DNA from: an uncultured Zoogloea sp. | GTDB lineage: Bacteria > Pseudomonadota > Gammaproteobacteria > Burkholderiales > Rhodocyclaceae | Assembly: GCA_937967645.1 (NCBI GenBank) | Contig: CALBTT010000034.1 | Coordinates: 1 to 64,000, forward strand | Direction: 5' to 3' | Length of the DNA: 64,000 nucleotides | Part shown: positions 40,055 through 51,837 of the stretch, one piece after another | Layout of the letters: each line of letters starts with the position of its first letter | Position numbering within the stretch: the first letter of the stretch is position 1 | Made by a program: the position numbers and the translations under genes | Notes under the pieces: model-generated | Databases searched by the model: none | What the model saw: the letters and a program-made list of their open reading frames with translations, nothing else | What the model was told of the DNA's origin: nothing

Positions 40055-41425
40055 ATGACTGAAAAACGCAGGACATTGCTGATCGTCGAGGATGACCCCG
40101 CATTGCAGAAGCAGATGCGCTGGGCCTTCGATCAGTTCGAGACCGTTGTGGCGAACGACCGGGAAGAGGCCATTGCCCAGTTGCGCCGTCATGAGCCCGC
40201 CGTGGTGACCATGGATCTGGGCCTGCCGCCGGCGCCTGACGACGTGACCGAAGGTTTCCGTCTGTTGGGTGAGATCCTGGCCCTTGCGCCAGACACCAAG
40301 GTGGTCGTGCTCACCGGTCAGCATGATCGCGAGAACGCGGTGCGCGCGGTCGGGATGGGGGCCTACGATTTCTTCGCCAAGCCCTTCGAGCCCGAACTGC
40401 TGGCCCTGACCCTGGACCGGGCGCTGCGGATGTATGACCTGCAGCAGGATAATCGTCGCCTGAAGATCCAGCAGGGGAGCGCGCTGTCCGGAGTGATCAC
40501 GCGGGATGCGGGGATGCTCAAGGTCTGCCGCCTGATCGAGCGGGTGGCCTCGGCCAATGTCACGGTGATGCTGCTCGGCGAGAGCGGCACCGGCAAGGAA
40601 GTCCTGGCCCGTGGCCTTCACGAGTTGTCGCCGCGCCGGAATGAGCGCTTCGTTGCCATCAACTGTGCCGCCATCCCCGAGAACCTTCTCGAGAGCGAAC
40701 TCTTCGGTTACGAGAAGGGGGCCTTCACGGGGGCCGTCAAGCAGACGCTCGGGAAGATCGAGGTGGCCAACAAGGGAACCCTCTTCCTCGATGAAATCGG
40801 TGATCTGCCGATGCCGCTGCAGGCCAAGCTGTTGCGCTTCCTGCAGGAGCGGGTCATCGAACGGATCGGTGGTCGTGAGGAGATCCCCGTTGATGTGCGG
40901 ATTGTCTGTGCCACTCACCAGGACGTGAAGGGCCTGATCCAGGCCGGTCGTTTCCGTGAGGACCTCTATTACCGGCTCGCCGAGATCGTGGTGGACATTC
41001 CCGCGCTGCGGGATCGGGATGGCGATGCGGTACTGCTCGCCCATGCGTTCGTTCAGCGATTTGCGGCCCTCCACGGGCGGGGTTCACTGTCACTGACCGA
41101 TGATGCCGTACAGGCCATCGAGACCCATCGCTGGCCCGGAAACATCCGCGAGCTGGAGAACGCCATCAAGCGCTCGGTCATCATGGCCGACGGGAACTGC
41201 ATTACCGCCGAAGACGTCGGGGTGGGGGCGGAAGGTGAGACCGAAGCCCTCGAGGCGCTGAACTTGCGCGTCGTCCGGGAGGAGGCCGAGCGCAGGGCCG
41301 TGGTGCGGGTCATGGCTCGGGTCAATGGCAACGTTGCGCGGGCTGCCGAGGTGCTCGGCATCAGCCGGCCGACCCTCTACGATTTGATGAACCGCTTCGG
41401 ACTGAAGAAAGAAATTTCAACGTGA
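40055..41425 (+). CDS. prsR: PEP-CTERM system response regulator PrsR, sigma-54 activator
   Basis: A 456-aa NtrC-family regulator: receiver (LLIVEDDPALQKQMRWAFD; phospho-Asp in VTMDLGLPPAPD, about residue 52), AAA+ domain with Walker A GESGTGKE (about 175), GAFTGAV (about 224) and Walker B LFLDEIGDLP, and a Fis-type HTH (NGNVARAAEVLGISRPTLYDLM). The receiver has a characteristic insertion after the phospho-Asp (PPAPDDVTEGF). It is expected to activate RpoN promoters of PEP-CTERM and exopolysaccharide genes. The ATG at 40055 is chosen over an upstream in-frame start inside prsK. Its TGA overlaps a possible GTG of prsT. Confidence 0.94.
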   Translation: MTEKRRTLLIVEDDPALQKQMRWAFDQFETVVANDREEAIAQLRRHEPAVVTMDLGLPPAPDDVTEGFRLLGEILALAPDTKVVVLTGQHDRENAVRAVGMGAYDFFAKPFEPELLALTLDRALRMYDLQQDNRRLKIQQGSALSGVITRDAGMLKVCRLIERVASANVTVMLLGESGTGKEVLARGLHELSPRRNERFVAINCAAIPENLLESELFGYEKGAFTGAVKQTLGKIEVANKGTLFLDEIGDLPMPLQAKLLRFLQERVIERIGGREEIPVDVRIVCATHQDVKGLIQAGRFREDLYYRLAEIVVDIPALRDRDGDAVLLAHAFVQRFAALHGRGSLSLTDDAVQAIETHRWPGNIRELENAIKRSVIMADGNCITAEDVGVGAEGETEALEALNLRVVREEAERRAVVRVMARVNGNVARAAEVLGISRPTLYDLMNRFGLKKEIST

Positions 41426-41436
41426 TTCAAGGATCC

Positions 41437-44226
41437 ATGCAGATGCGTTCCCAGACCCAACGTAACAGGCTGCGAAATACTGCAGTCAGCGCCTTATGTG
41501 CCCTCCTGCTGGCAGCCTGTAGTGATAATCCTGAGTCCATGATCGCCTCGGCCAAGGATTACATGGCCAAGGATGATCGGAATGCCGCCTCCATTCAGCT
41601 GAAGAATGCCCTGCAGAAGGATCCCAATCTTGCTGAAGCCAGATACCTGCTGGGCAAGGTCTATATGGAGCAGGGTGACTACGCCAGCGCCGAGAAGGAG
41701 CTGATGAGGGCCAGCGATGCGGGGTTCAAGCCGGACCTGGTGGTCCCCGCCCTGGCCCAGGCGCTCTTGAACTCCGGTCAGGGCCAGCGCGTCATCGTCG
41801 AGCTTTCAACCGAGAAGCTGCTCACCTCGGACGCCAAGGCGTCTCTTCTGACCTCCAGAGGGTTTGCCCAGCTGGTACAGGGCAAGCGCCAGGCGGCTCA
41901 GGATGAGTTTCAGGCCGCCCTGAAGGTTTCAGAGAAGTTCCCGCCTGCGCGGGTCGGTCTGGCGCGCCTGAAAGCCGTCGACAAGGACATCGATGGCGCG
42001 CTTGCTGACATCGACGATGTCCTCAAGACGGACCCCAAGCTGGCTGAAGCGCATGGTCTGCGCGGCGACCTGCTGTTGCTCAAGGGGCGCCCCCAGGAGG
42101 CCATCGCTGCGTTCGAGGCAGTCATCGCCGCGCGTCCGACCGACATCGCTGCGTACCAGAGCGTGGTCTCGCTGCAGGTCCGCCTGAACAAGCTCGACGA
42201 TGCGCAGGCCAAGATCTCGGCGATGCGCAAAGCTGTCGGCAATCACCCCTTGGCCCTTTACCTGCAGGCCTTTGTGGACTTCAAGCGGGGCAAGACCAAG
42301 GAGGCCTACGATGCGATCCTCCAGGTCCTGCGTGTCGCGCCCGAACATGTCCCGTCCCTGATGATGGCCGCGGCCCTGCAGCTTCAACGCAACGACTTCG
42401 TGCAGGCCCAGGAGAACATCAACAAGGTTCTGGCCAAGGTGCCCAACCAGGTCTATGCGCGTCGCCTGCTGGTGTCGTCCTACCTTGGCCTGCGTGACAC
42501 CGGGCGGGCAATTGAAAGCCTGCAGCCCCTGCTCAAGGACGGTACCGACGACGTCTCGGTGCTGAGCCTGGCGGGGCAGGTCTATGCCATGAACGGCGAC
42601 TTCAAGCGCTCCGAGGAGTATTTCAGCCGCGCAGCCAAGAATGACCCCAAGAATGCCGGTTACCGCACCCGCCTGGGCCTCACCCGCCTGGCCGGTGGCG
42701 AGCCCGAGCAGGCCTTCCAGGATCTTGAGGCCGCGTCGGCGCTCGACGCTGAAAACATCCAGGCGGACATCTCCCTGATCATGGCGCACCTGCGCCGCAA
42801 TGAGACGGCAAAGGCCATGGCCGCCGTGCAAGTGCTGGAGAAGAAGAAGCCGAAGGATCCGATCACCTTCAACATGAAGGGCGGGGTGCTGCTGGCTACG
42901 AAAGACACGGCCGGGGCCCGGCAGGCCTTCGAGAAGGCCCTTGAGCTGAAGGCCGATTTCCTGCCGGCGGTCAGCAATCTTGCGCGCCTCGACATTCAGG
43001 CCAAGCAGCTCGACAGCGCCCGCAAGCGTTTCGAAAGCTTCATCGAAAAGAACCCGAACAATCCGCAAGGCTTCCTGCAGTACGCTGAGTTTCTGGCCAT
43101 GACGGGCACGCAGGTGAAGGATATCCAGGCCATCGTCGAGAAGGGGGTTGCAGCGAACCCGGGTGCGTTGCCCTTGCGTATTGCGTTGGTCCGTATGCTG
43201 GCACAGTCGGGTGATACGAAGCGTGCGCTGGCGTTGTCCCAGGAGGCTGCAGCAGCGGCGCCGGATGACCCGACCGTGCTTGACCTGCTGGGCCGTGCGC
43301 AGGTTGCGGCAGGCGAGATGCAGCAGGCTCAGAGCACCTACAGCAAGCTCGCGACGCGTGCCCCGAACGCGATTGGTCCGCTGATTGCGCTGGCGGACAT
43401 CTCGACGGCCGGGAAGGATCTTTCCGCTGCAGAGCAGAACCTGCGCAAGGCCCTGGCGATCAAGCCCGATGCCCTTGATGCGCAGCAGCGCCTGATCGCC
43501 GTGCTGGCCACCACCAACCGGGGTGATGCCGCGATTGCCCAGGTTCGGGAGGTGCAGCGCCAGCGCAAGGATTCGCCGGTCGGCTACATGCTCGAGGGAG
43601 AGGTGCAGACCACGCTCAAGAAGCCGATCGAGGCCGTCGCCGCCTTCGAGGAGGCCTACAAGCGTGACAAGAGCATCCAGCCGCTGGTCCGGCTCCACAA
43701 CGCGCGCCTTGCTGCGGGTCAGACCCAGGAGGCCGCCAAGCTGGTTACAGACTGGTTGCGTGCCAACCCGAAGGATCTGAGCGTACGGACCTACCTGGCC
43801 GAACGTGCGCTCACCGAGAAGAAGTACGACTCTGCGGTTCAGCAATATCGCCAGATGCTCGAGATCGCACCCAAGAACCCGATGGTGCTTAACAACCTGG
43901 CATGGGCGTTGGGCAAGCTCAATGACAAGAGCGCCATCTCCGTTGCGCAGCAGGCGGTGGCCCTGGCGCCGAACAGCTCGGTGGTACTCGATACGCTGGG
44001 CGTCCTCCAGCTGGAGGCGGGTGACACCGCGAAGGGTCTCGAGAATCTCAAGAAGGCGGTCAGCCTGGGGCCGAATCAGCCGCAGTTGCGCTTGAACCTT
44101 GCGAAAGCTCTGGCCAAGACCGGCGACAAGGATGGTGCCCGCAAGACAATCGAGGCCGGCCTGAAAGCCGTGCCGGAAAACACGCCGTTGCGTAAAGAGA
44201 TGGAGCAGCTGCTCAGCTCTCTCTGA
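41437..44226 (+). CDS. prsT: PEP-CTERM system TPR-repeat lipoprotein PrsT
   Basis: A 929-aa lipoprotein with a type II signal peptide ending LLLAAC (Cys near residue 29), followed by tandem tetratricopeptide repeats over almost the whole length (recurrent A..A/P pattern with LGKVY, LRGDLLLLKG, YLGLRD, LNNLAWALG). It belongs to the large TPR lipoproteins of exosortase loci and probably scaffolds exopolysaccharide assembly or export at the outer membrane; the exact role is not established. ATG 41437 is preceded by AAGGA. A GTG at 41422 overlapping the prsR stop could add five residues. It runs into tviB after 37 nt with no terminator. Confidence 0.93.
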   Translation: MQMRSQTQRNRLRNTAVSALCALLLAACSDNPESMIASAKDYMAKDDRNAASIQLKNALQKDPNLAEARYLLGKVYMEQGDYASAEKELMRASDAGFKPDLVVPALAQALLNSGQGQRVIVELSTEKLLTSDAKASLLTSRGFAQLVQGKRQAAQDEFQAALKVSEKFPPARVGLARLKAVDKDIDGALADIDDVLKTDPKLAEAHGLRGDLLLLKGRPQEAIAAFEAVIAARPTDIAAYQSVVSLQVRLNKLDDAQAKISAMRKAVGNHPLALYLQAFVDFKRGKTKEAYDAILQVLRVAPEHVPSLMMAAALQLQRNDFVQAQENINKVLAKVPNQVYARRLLVSSYLGLRDTGRAIESLQPLLKDGTDDVSVLSLAGQVYAMNGDFKRSEEYFSRAAKNDPKNAGYRTRLGLTRLAGGEPEQAFQDLEAASALDAENIQADISLIMAHLRRNETAKAMAAVQVLEKKKPKDPITFNMKGGVLLATKDTAGARQAFEKALELKADFLPAVSNLARLDIQAKQLDSARKRFESFIEKNPNNPQGFLQYAEFLAMTGTQVKDIQAIVEKGVAANPGALPLRIALVRMLAQSGDTKRALALSQEAAAAAPDDPTVLDLLGRAQVAAGEMQQAQSTYSKLATRAPNAIGPLIALADISTAGKDLSAAEQNLRKALAIKPDALDAQQRLIAVLATTNRGDAAIAQVREVQRQRKDSPVGYMLEGEVQTTLKKPIEAVAAFEEAYKRDKSIQPLVRLHNARLAAGQTQEAAKLVTDWLRANPKDLSVRTYLAERALTEKKYDSAVQQYRQMLEIAPKNPMVLNNLAWALGKLNDKSAISVAQQAVALAPNSSVVLDTLGVLQLEAGDTAKGLENLKKAVSLGPNQPQLRLNLAKALAKTGDKDGARKTIEAGLKAVPENTPLRKEMEQLLSSL

Positions 44227-44263
44227 CGCGATCAATCAAAGTTATTTTCTTCAGGAACAGTTC

Positions 44264-45544
44264 ATGACCACCATTGCAGTCATCGGCCTCGGATACGTGG
44301 GGCTGCCCCTCGCAGTTGAATTCGGCAAGAAGATGAAGACCGTCGGCTTCGATCTCTCCGAGGACAAGGTTGCCGCCTATGGGCGCCATGTGGACCCGAC
44401 CGGCGAAGTCAGCACGGAAGATCTCAAGGCCGCCGTGCACCTGACGTGCAGCACCGACCCCCGAATCATCTCCGAAGCCGATTTCATCATCGTCGCAGTA
44501 CCGACCCCGGTCGACGAGGCCCATCAGCCGGATTTCACCCCGCTGGTGAAGTCGTCCGAGAGCGTGGGCAAGCACCTCAAGCGCGGCGCCATCGTCGTTT
44601 ATGAGTCGACGGTGTATCCCGGCGCTACCGAGGAAGTGTGCATCCCCATTCTGGAGAAGTTCTCCGGTCTGAAGTGGAAGCAGGATTTCAACGTCGGCTA
44701 CTCGCCCGAGCGGATCAACCCGGGCGACAAGGAGCGCACCGTGACGAAGATCGTCAAGGTGGTCTCCGGCGATACCCCGGAGACCCTGAAGACGGTTGCC
44801 GAGGTTTACGGTTCGGTGATCACGGCGGGTGTCTATCCGGCCAGCTCGATCAAGGTTGCCGAGGCGGCCAAGGTCATCGAGAACACCCAGCGAGACCTGA
44901 ACATCGCGCTGATGAACGAGCTCTCGGTGATCTTCCACAAGATCGGCATCGACACCCTGGAAGTGCTCAAGGCCGCGGGGACCAAGTGGAACTTCCTGCC
45001 GTTCCGTCCGGGTCTGGTCGGTGGGCACTGCATCGGTGTCGATCCTTACTACCTGACCCACAAGGCCGACATGCTGGGCTACCACCCGCAGGTCATCCTG
45101 GCCGGCCGTCGCATCAATGACAGCATGGGCAAGTACGTGGCCGAGCAGACCGTCAAGGAGATGATCAGCGCCGGACACAACATCAAGGGTGCCGACGTGA
45201 TCGTGCTGGGCCTGACCTTCAAGGAGAACTGCCCCGATCTGCGCAACAGCAAGGTCATTGACGTGATCCGTGAGCTGCAGAGCTTTGGCTGCGTCGTGCA
45301 TGTCCACGATCCGGTGGCCGAATCCGCAGAAGCCGAGCACGAGTACGACGTAAGCCTTACCCCCTGGGACGCCTTGCCGCGTTCGGCGGCTGTGGTCGCG
45401 GCCGTGGCCCACCAGGAGTATTCCGACATGGGCGTGGCCCGGATCTGCGAGAAGCTGGTGCCGGGTGGTGTCTTCACCGACGTCAAGAGCTTCTACGATC
45501 AGGCGGCCATCGAAGCGACCGGCGCGCGGGTTTGGCGCCTCTGA
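44264..45544 (+). CDS. tviB: Nucleotide sugar dehydrogenase, TviB/WbpA type (UDP-HexNAc 6-dehydrogenase)
   Basis: A 426-aa member of the UDP-glucose/GDP-mannose dehydrogenase family. The NAD-binding Rossmann motif is IAVIGLGYVGLPLA. Others are VAVPTPVDEAHQPD, VYESTVYPGATEE, GYSPERINPGD and the catalytic Cys in PGLVGGHCIGVDPYYL (about residue 255). The DEAHQPD and YSPERINPGDK variants are typical of TviB/WbpO-like enzymes that oxidise UDP-GlcNAc or UDP-GalNAc to the uronic acid. It probably supplies an acidic amino sugar for the exopolysaccharide. No epimerase (tviC) lies beside it. Confidence 0.92.
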   Translation: MTTIAVIGLGYVGLPLAVEFGKKMKTVGFDLSEDKVAAYGRHVDPTGEVSTEDLKAAVHLTCSTDPRIISEADFIIVAVPTPVDEAHQPDFTPLVKSSESVGKHLKRGAIVVYESTVYPGATEEVCIPILEKFSGLKWKQDFNVGYSPERINPGDKERTVTKIVKVVSGDTPETLKTVAEVYGSVITAGVYPASSIKVAEAAKVIENTQRDLNIALMNELSVIFHKIGIDTLEVLKAAGTKWNFLPFRPGLVGGHCIGVDPYYLTHKADMLGYHPQVILAGRRINDSMGKYVAEQTVKEMISAGHNIKGADVIVLGLTFKENCPDLRNSKVIDVIRELQSFGCVVHVHDPVAESAEAEHEYDVSLTPWDALPRSAAVVAAVAHQEYSDMGVARICEKLVPGGVFTDVKSFYDQAAIEATGARVWRL

Positions 45545-45564
45545 TCAAGGCGGCGGGGCGCTTC

Positions 45565-46470
45565 ATGCGGATGCGTACACTTCTTGCGGTCCTGCTTGCC
45601 GGTCTGGCCCTCGGGGCAGGGCCGGCCTTGGCGAGCCAGGAAGAGTCGCGCAGCGTGGAGCTTCGCCAACTCGTTGAGCAGGCACTGGCCTACGAGCATG
45701 GCGAGGGTGTGCCGCGTGACCTGGAGCTCGCCGCCGATCTGTACTGCGATGCAGCCCGTGCCGGCAGCGCCGAGGCCATGTACAACCTTGGCTGGATGTA
45801 TGCCAACGGCCGGGGTGTGCAGCGGGACGACGCCTATGCGGCAACCCTCTTCGAAATGGCCTTGTTCATGGGGCATGGCGAGGCGGAGAAGGCACGCCGG
45901 TTCGTTGGTGCCTACAGCGGAGCCGCGCCTGACTGCCTGCAATCCCGTGCCGCGGGTTGGGCCTTCTCGGCGCGGGATACCTGGGACACCCAGAAGTATC
46001 TCGCCTCGCTGCCCGAGCAGAAGCGCAAGCTGGTTCAGCTCATCACCACCCTGGCGCCGCGCTTCTCCATCGAGCCGCGTCTGGCCCTGGCCGTTGCCAC
46101 AACCGAATCGAACTTCGATCCGAATGCCACTTCTCCCAAGAACGCCATGGGGGTGATGCAGCTGATTCCTGAAACGGCATCGCGCTTCAATGTCAGGGAC
46201 AGCTACGATCCAGTGCAGAACATCAAGGGCGGGCTGGCCTACCTGCGGTGGCTGCTGGCTTATTACCAGGGCAACGTGGCCCTGGCCGTGGCGGGCTACA
46301 ACGCCGGTGAGGGCGCGGTGGATCGTTATCGGGGGGTTCCTCCCTATCGGGAGACCCAGAACTATGTGCGGCGGATCATGGAGTTCTTCCAGCGCAAGGA
46401 CCATCCCTTCGACGCCAGCGTGGTGGCAGCCTCCCCGGTGATTCAGTCCATCCGGACCGCAGGCCGGTGA
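45565..46470 (+). CDS. Periplasmic lytic transglycosylase with Sel1-like repeats
   Basis: A 301-aa protein with a signal peptide (LLAVLLAGLALGAGPALA), two Sel1-like repeats (about residues 40–110; AYEHGEGVPRDLELAADLY and AMYNLGWMYANGRGVQRDD) and a C-terminal SLT domain. That domain has the catalytic Glu in TTESNFDPNATSPKNAMGVMQLIPET, plus AGYNAGEGAVDRYRGVPPYRETQNYV. It cleaves peptidoglycan glycan strands. The ATG at 45565 was chosen because the upstream in-frame TTG inside tviB would block the signal peptide. In an exopolysaccharide operon it may open the wall for an export machine. Its TGA overlaps the GTG of the protease gene. Confidence 0.9.
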   Translation: MRMRTLLAVLLAGLALGAGPALASQEESRSVELRQLVEQALAYEHGEGVPRDLELAADLYCDAARAGSAEAMYNLGWMYANGRGVQRDDAYAATLFEMALFMGHGEAEKARRFVGAYSGAAPDCLQSRAAGWAFSARDTWDTQKYLASLPEQKRKLVQLITTLAPRFSIEPRLALAVATTESNFDPNATSPKNAMGVMQLIPETASRFNVRDSYDPVQNIKGGLAYLRWLLAYYQGNVALAVAGYNAGEGAVDRYRGVPPYRETQNYVRRIMEFFQRKDHPFDASVVAASPVIQSIRTAGR

Positions 46471-47246
46471 GTGCGCCCCCCAATGGCTTGAGGCGTGCCC
46501 TGATCGCAGCCCTGGGGCTGGGGCTGATTGCGCCCTTGCCGGTCCTGGCGGATCTGACCGACAGCGTGGCGCTGGTCAAACGATCCATCGTGGCGGTGGG
46601 TACCTTTCTGCCCACGCGCAGCCCCCAGTTCCGTTTTCTTGGTACCGGCTTTGTTGTCGGTGATGGGCGCCAGGTGGCGACCAACGCACATGTAGTGGAA
46701 GCAGCGCCGGAGCCGCGTGACCCCAATGAGCGCGTTGTCGTCGTCCTGCCAGGGGTGGCCCGCGCCAACGTGCGGGTCGTGGAGCGGGAGCTGCGTGACA
46801 GGGATCACGATCTGGCCCTGCTGTGGATCGCAGGGGAGGCACTCCCCCCACTCGAACTGGCCGACTCGGATACGGCGCGTGATGGACAGGACATCGCCAT
46901 GACGGGCTTTCCGCTCGGGGCATCCCTGGGCGTCATCCCCGTGACGCACAGGGGCATCATTGCGTCGATTCCCCCTGCAGGGCAGCCGCTGGATTCGGCT
47001 GGAAAGCTGGACTCAGCAACCATCCGGCGCCTGTCTGCCGGATCACGATTCAATGTACTGCAGCTTGATATCGTGTCCTATCCCGGCAACAGTGGTAGCC
47101 CTGTCTACGACACGCGAAATGGCCATGTCCTCGGTGTCTTGAACATGGTCCTGGTGAAGGGGATGCGGGAGAACGCCATGAGCAACCCTTCCGGGATTTC
47201 CTATGCAATCCCCGTCAATCACCTGAAGGCTTTGCTGGCCCGTTGA
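46467..47246 (+). CDS. Secreted trypsin-like serine protease (S1 family, Deg-like without PDZ)
   Basis: A 259-aa protein with an N-terminal signal peptide (LIAALGLGLIAPLPVLA) and a trypsin-like fold. The catalytic triad is visible: His in ATNAHVVEA, Asp in DHDLALLWI and Ser in YPGNSGSPVYD. It ends shortly after the protease domain, with no PDZ domain, unlike DegP/DegS. It starts at GTG overlapping the transglycosylase stop (GTGA), so the two periplasmic enzymes are coupled. Substrates are unknown; quality control or processing of envelope or exopolysaccharide components is plausible. Confidence 0.88.
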   Translation: MSAPPNGLRRALIAALGLGLIAPLPVLADLTDSVALVKRSIVAVGTFLPTRSPQFRFLGTGFVVGDGRQVATNAHVVEAAPEPRDPNERVVVVLPGVARANVRVVERELRDRDHDLALLWIAGEALPPLELADSDTARDGQDIAMTGFPLGASLGVIPVTHRGIIASIPPAGQPLDSAGKLDSATIRRLSAGSRFNVLQLDIVSYPGNSGSPVYDTRNGHVLGVLNMVLVKGMRENAMSNPSGISYAIPVNHLKALLAR

Positions 47247-47249
47247 GCG

Positions 47250-47274
47250 GGCGCGACCCTTGCGGGGTCGCGCC
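47250..47274. terminator. Hairpin between convergent protease and gcvP genes
   Basis: A perfect 10-bp GC-rich inverted repeat (GGCGCGACCC with GGGTCGCGCC, 5-nt loop) lies in the 37-bp gap between the convergent stops. It has no T-run on either strand. Position favours a bidirectional transcription barrier. Confidence 0.5.
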
Positions 47275-47283
47275 ACATCCTTA

Positions 47284-50175
<2,892 letters not shown>

Positions 50176-50218
50176 GGGAAAAACTCGGGTTGGTTTACTG
50201 CGGGGCAAGAGCGGGGTG

Positions 50219-50242
50219 GGGCGCACCCGAGGGGGTGCGCCC
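50219..50242 (-). repeat. Intra-operon hairpin between gcvH and gcvP
   Basis: A perfect 10-bp GC-rich inverted repeat (GGGCGCACCC with GGGTGCGCCC, 4-nt loop) sits 17 nt after gcvH. No T-run follows on the minus strand. It could stabilise the gcvTH part of the mRNA or act as a partial terminator, reducing gcvP output relative to gcvTH. Confidence 0.5.
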
Positions 50243-50259
50243 GCGGCAGTGCGTGGGGA

Positions 50260-50637
50260 TCAGCCCAGGGTGGCTTCGTAGCCGGCGGCGTCGAGCAGTG
50301 CATCGACATCGGCGGCGTTGGCGGGCTTCAGCTTGAACAGCCAGGCGGCGTAGGCGTCGGCATTGACCGACTCGGGGGCGTCCACGGCGGCGTCGTTCGA
50401 GGCGATGATCTCGCCGGCCACGGGGGCGTAGATGTCGGAGGCGGCCTTGACGGACTCGATCACCGCGATGGCCTCTTCCTTGGCCACCACGCGGCCGGCT
50501 TCCGGCAATTCGAGGAAGACCACGTCGCCGAGGGCTTCCTGGGCGTGATTGGTGATGCCGATGGTGAGGGTGCCGTCGGCCTCGACACGAACCCATTCGT
50601 GGGAGGCGGTGTAGCGCAGGTCGGTGGGGTTGCTCAT
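50260..50637 (-). CDS. gcvH: Glycine cleavage system H protein (lipoyl carrier)
   Basis: A 125-aa lipoyl carrier. The lipoate attachment lysine is in VIESVKAASDIYAPV (about residue 64), within a lipoyl-domain fold starting YTASHEWVRVEADGT. It shuttles the aminomethyl intermediate between GcvP and GcvT and the dihydrolipoyl group to the L protein. AAGGA precedes the ATG. Second gene of the gcv operon. Confidence 0.96.
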   Translation of the reverse strand: MSNPTDLRYTASHEWVRVEADGTLTIGITNHAQEALGDVVFLELPEAGRVVAKEEAIAVIESVKAASDIYAPVAGEIIASNDAAVDAPESVNADAYAAWLFKLKPANAADVDALLDAAGYEATLG

Positions 50638-50678
50638 GGTGTGTCCTTGTTCAAGTCGTTGAAGAGGGGATTCTGATT

Positions 50679-51761
50679 TCAGATCATGGCCTTGCCGTTA
50701 CGGGCGAAAGGCGGTTTGACGACCCGGGCCTTGAGGCGCTTGCCGCGGATGTCCACCTCGACGGCGTCGCCGACGGCCACGCCGAGGGGCAGGCGGGCGA
50801 GGGCGATGGACTTTTCCAGGGTCGGCGAGAAGGTGCCGCTGGTGGTCTCGCCCTCACCGGTCGCGGTGAAGACCTGCTGGTGGGAACGCAGGATGCCCTT
50901 GTCTTCCAGGATCAGGCCGAGCACCTGCTTGCTGGCGCCGTTGGTGACGAGGGCGGCCTTGCCGACAAAGTCGCGGCTGGCATCCTTGAAGTCCACCGTC
51001 CATGCCAGGCCGGCGTCGAGGGGGGAGACGTTCTCGTCCATGTCGTTGCCGTAGAGGGCCATGCCGGCCTCCAGGCGCAGAGTGTCCCGGGCGCCCAGGC
51101 CGCAGGGCTTGACGCCGGCGGCAACGAGGGCGGCCCAGGTGCTGGCGGCCTGATCGACCGGGAGGGTCAGCTCGAAGCCGTCTTCGCCGGTGTAGCCGGT
51201 GCGGGCGATGAAGAAGTCACCCCAGGCGGCGGCCTGGAACACCTTGAGGCCGGCCGAGGCGGCCTCGGAGCCGGGCAGGGCGGCCCAGGTCTTGCTGCGG
51301 GCGTTGGGGCCCTGCACGGCGATCATCGCCAGGTCACGGCGCACGGCCAGGGTGGCGCTCAGGCCGCTGGCGGCCAGGCGGGCCTGCATCCAGGCCACAT
51401 CCTTGTCGGCGGTGCCGGCATTGACGACGATGCGATAGGACGTGTCGGACAGGTAGTAGATGATCAGGTCGTCGATCACGCCGCCCTGTTCGTTGAGCAT
51501 GCACGAGTAGAGGGCCTTGCCCGGCTCGCTCAGCTTGGCCACGTCGTTGGCCACCAGGCCGCGCAGGAAGGCCTTGGCGCCAGCACCCTCCAGGTCCAGG
51601 CCGAGCATGTGGGAGACGTCGAACATCCCGGCGTCACGGCGCACGGCATGGTGCTCCTCGATCTGGGAGCCGTAATTGACCGGCATGTCCCAGCCGGCGA
51701 AATCCACCATGCGGGCGCCTGCGGCGACGTGGGTGTCGAAAAGGGGGGTCTGTTGGGCCAT
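50679..51761 (-). CDS. gcvT: Aminomethyltransferase, T protein of the glycine cleavage system
   Basis: A 360-aa folate-dependent enzyme that releases ammonia from the H-protein intermediate and makes methylene-tetrahydrofolate. Family signatures are MVDFAGWDMPVNYGSQIEEHHAVR, MFDVSHM, RTGYTGEDGFEL and GLGARDTLRLEAGM. It is the first gene of the operon and lies directly behind a tandem glycine riboswitch and terminator hairpin, so transcription into it should depend on glycine. Confidence 0.96.
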   Translation of the reverse strand: MAQQTPLFDTHVAAGARMVDFAGWDMPVNYGSQIEEHHAVRRDAGMFDVSHMLGLDLEGAGAKAFLRGLVANDVAKLSEPGKALYSCMLNEQGGVIDDLIIYYLSDTSYRIVVNAGTADKDVAWMQARLAASGLSATLAVRRDLAMIAVQGPNARSKTWAALPGSEAASAGLKVFQAAAWGDFFIARTGYTGEDGFELTLPVDQAASTWAALVAAGVKPCGLGARDTLRLEAGMALYGNDMDENVSPLDAGLAWTVDFKDASRDFVGKAALVTNGASKQVLGLILEDKGILRSHQQVFTATGEGETTSGTFSPTLEKSIALARLPLGVAVGDAVEVDIRGKRLKARVVKPPFARNGKAMI

Positions 51762-51792
51762 GGGGCTCTCCGCAGCAATCGTTCAAGTGTAG

Positions 51793-51836
51793 AAAAGCAA
51801 TGGGGCCGAGGCGACATGAAATCGCCTCGGCCCCAT
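51793..51836 (-). terminator. Riboswitch expression-platform terminator upstream of gcvT
   Basis: Read on the minus strand, a perfect 15-bp stem (51836–51822 pairing with 51814–51800) with a 7-nt loop is followed by TGCTTTTCT. It starts immediately after the second glycine aptamer and ends about 30 nt before the gcvT ATG. It is the probable switch element; glycine binding is expected to favour an antiterminated form. Confidence 0.7.
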
Positions 51837-51837
51837 C

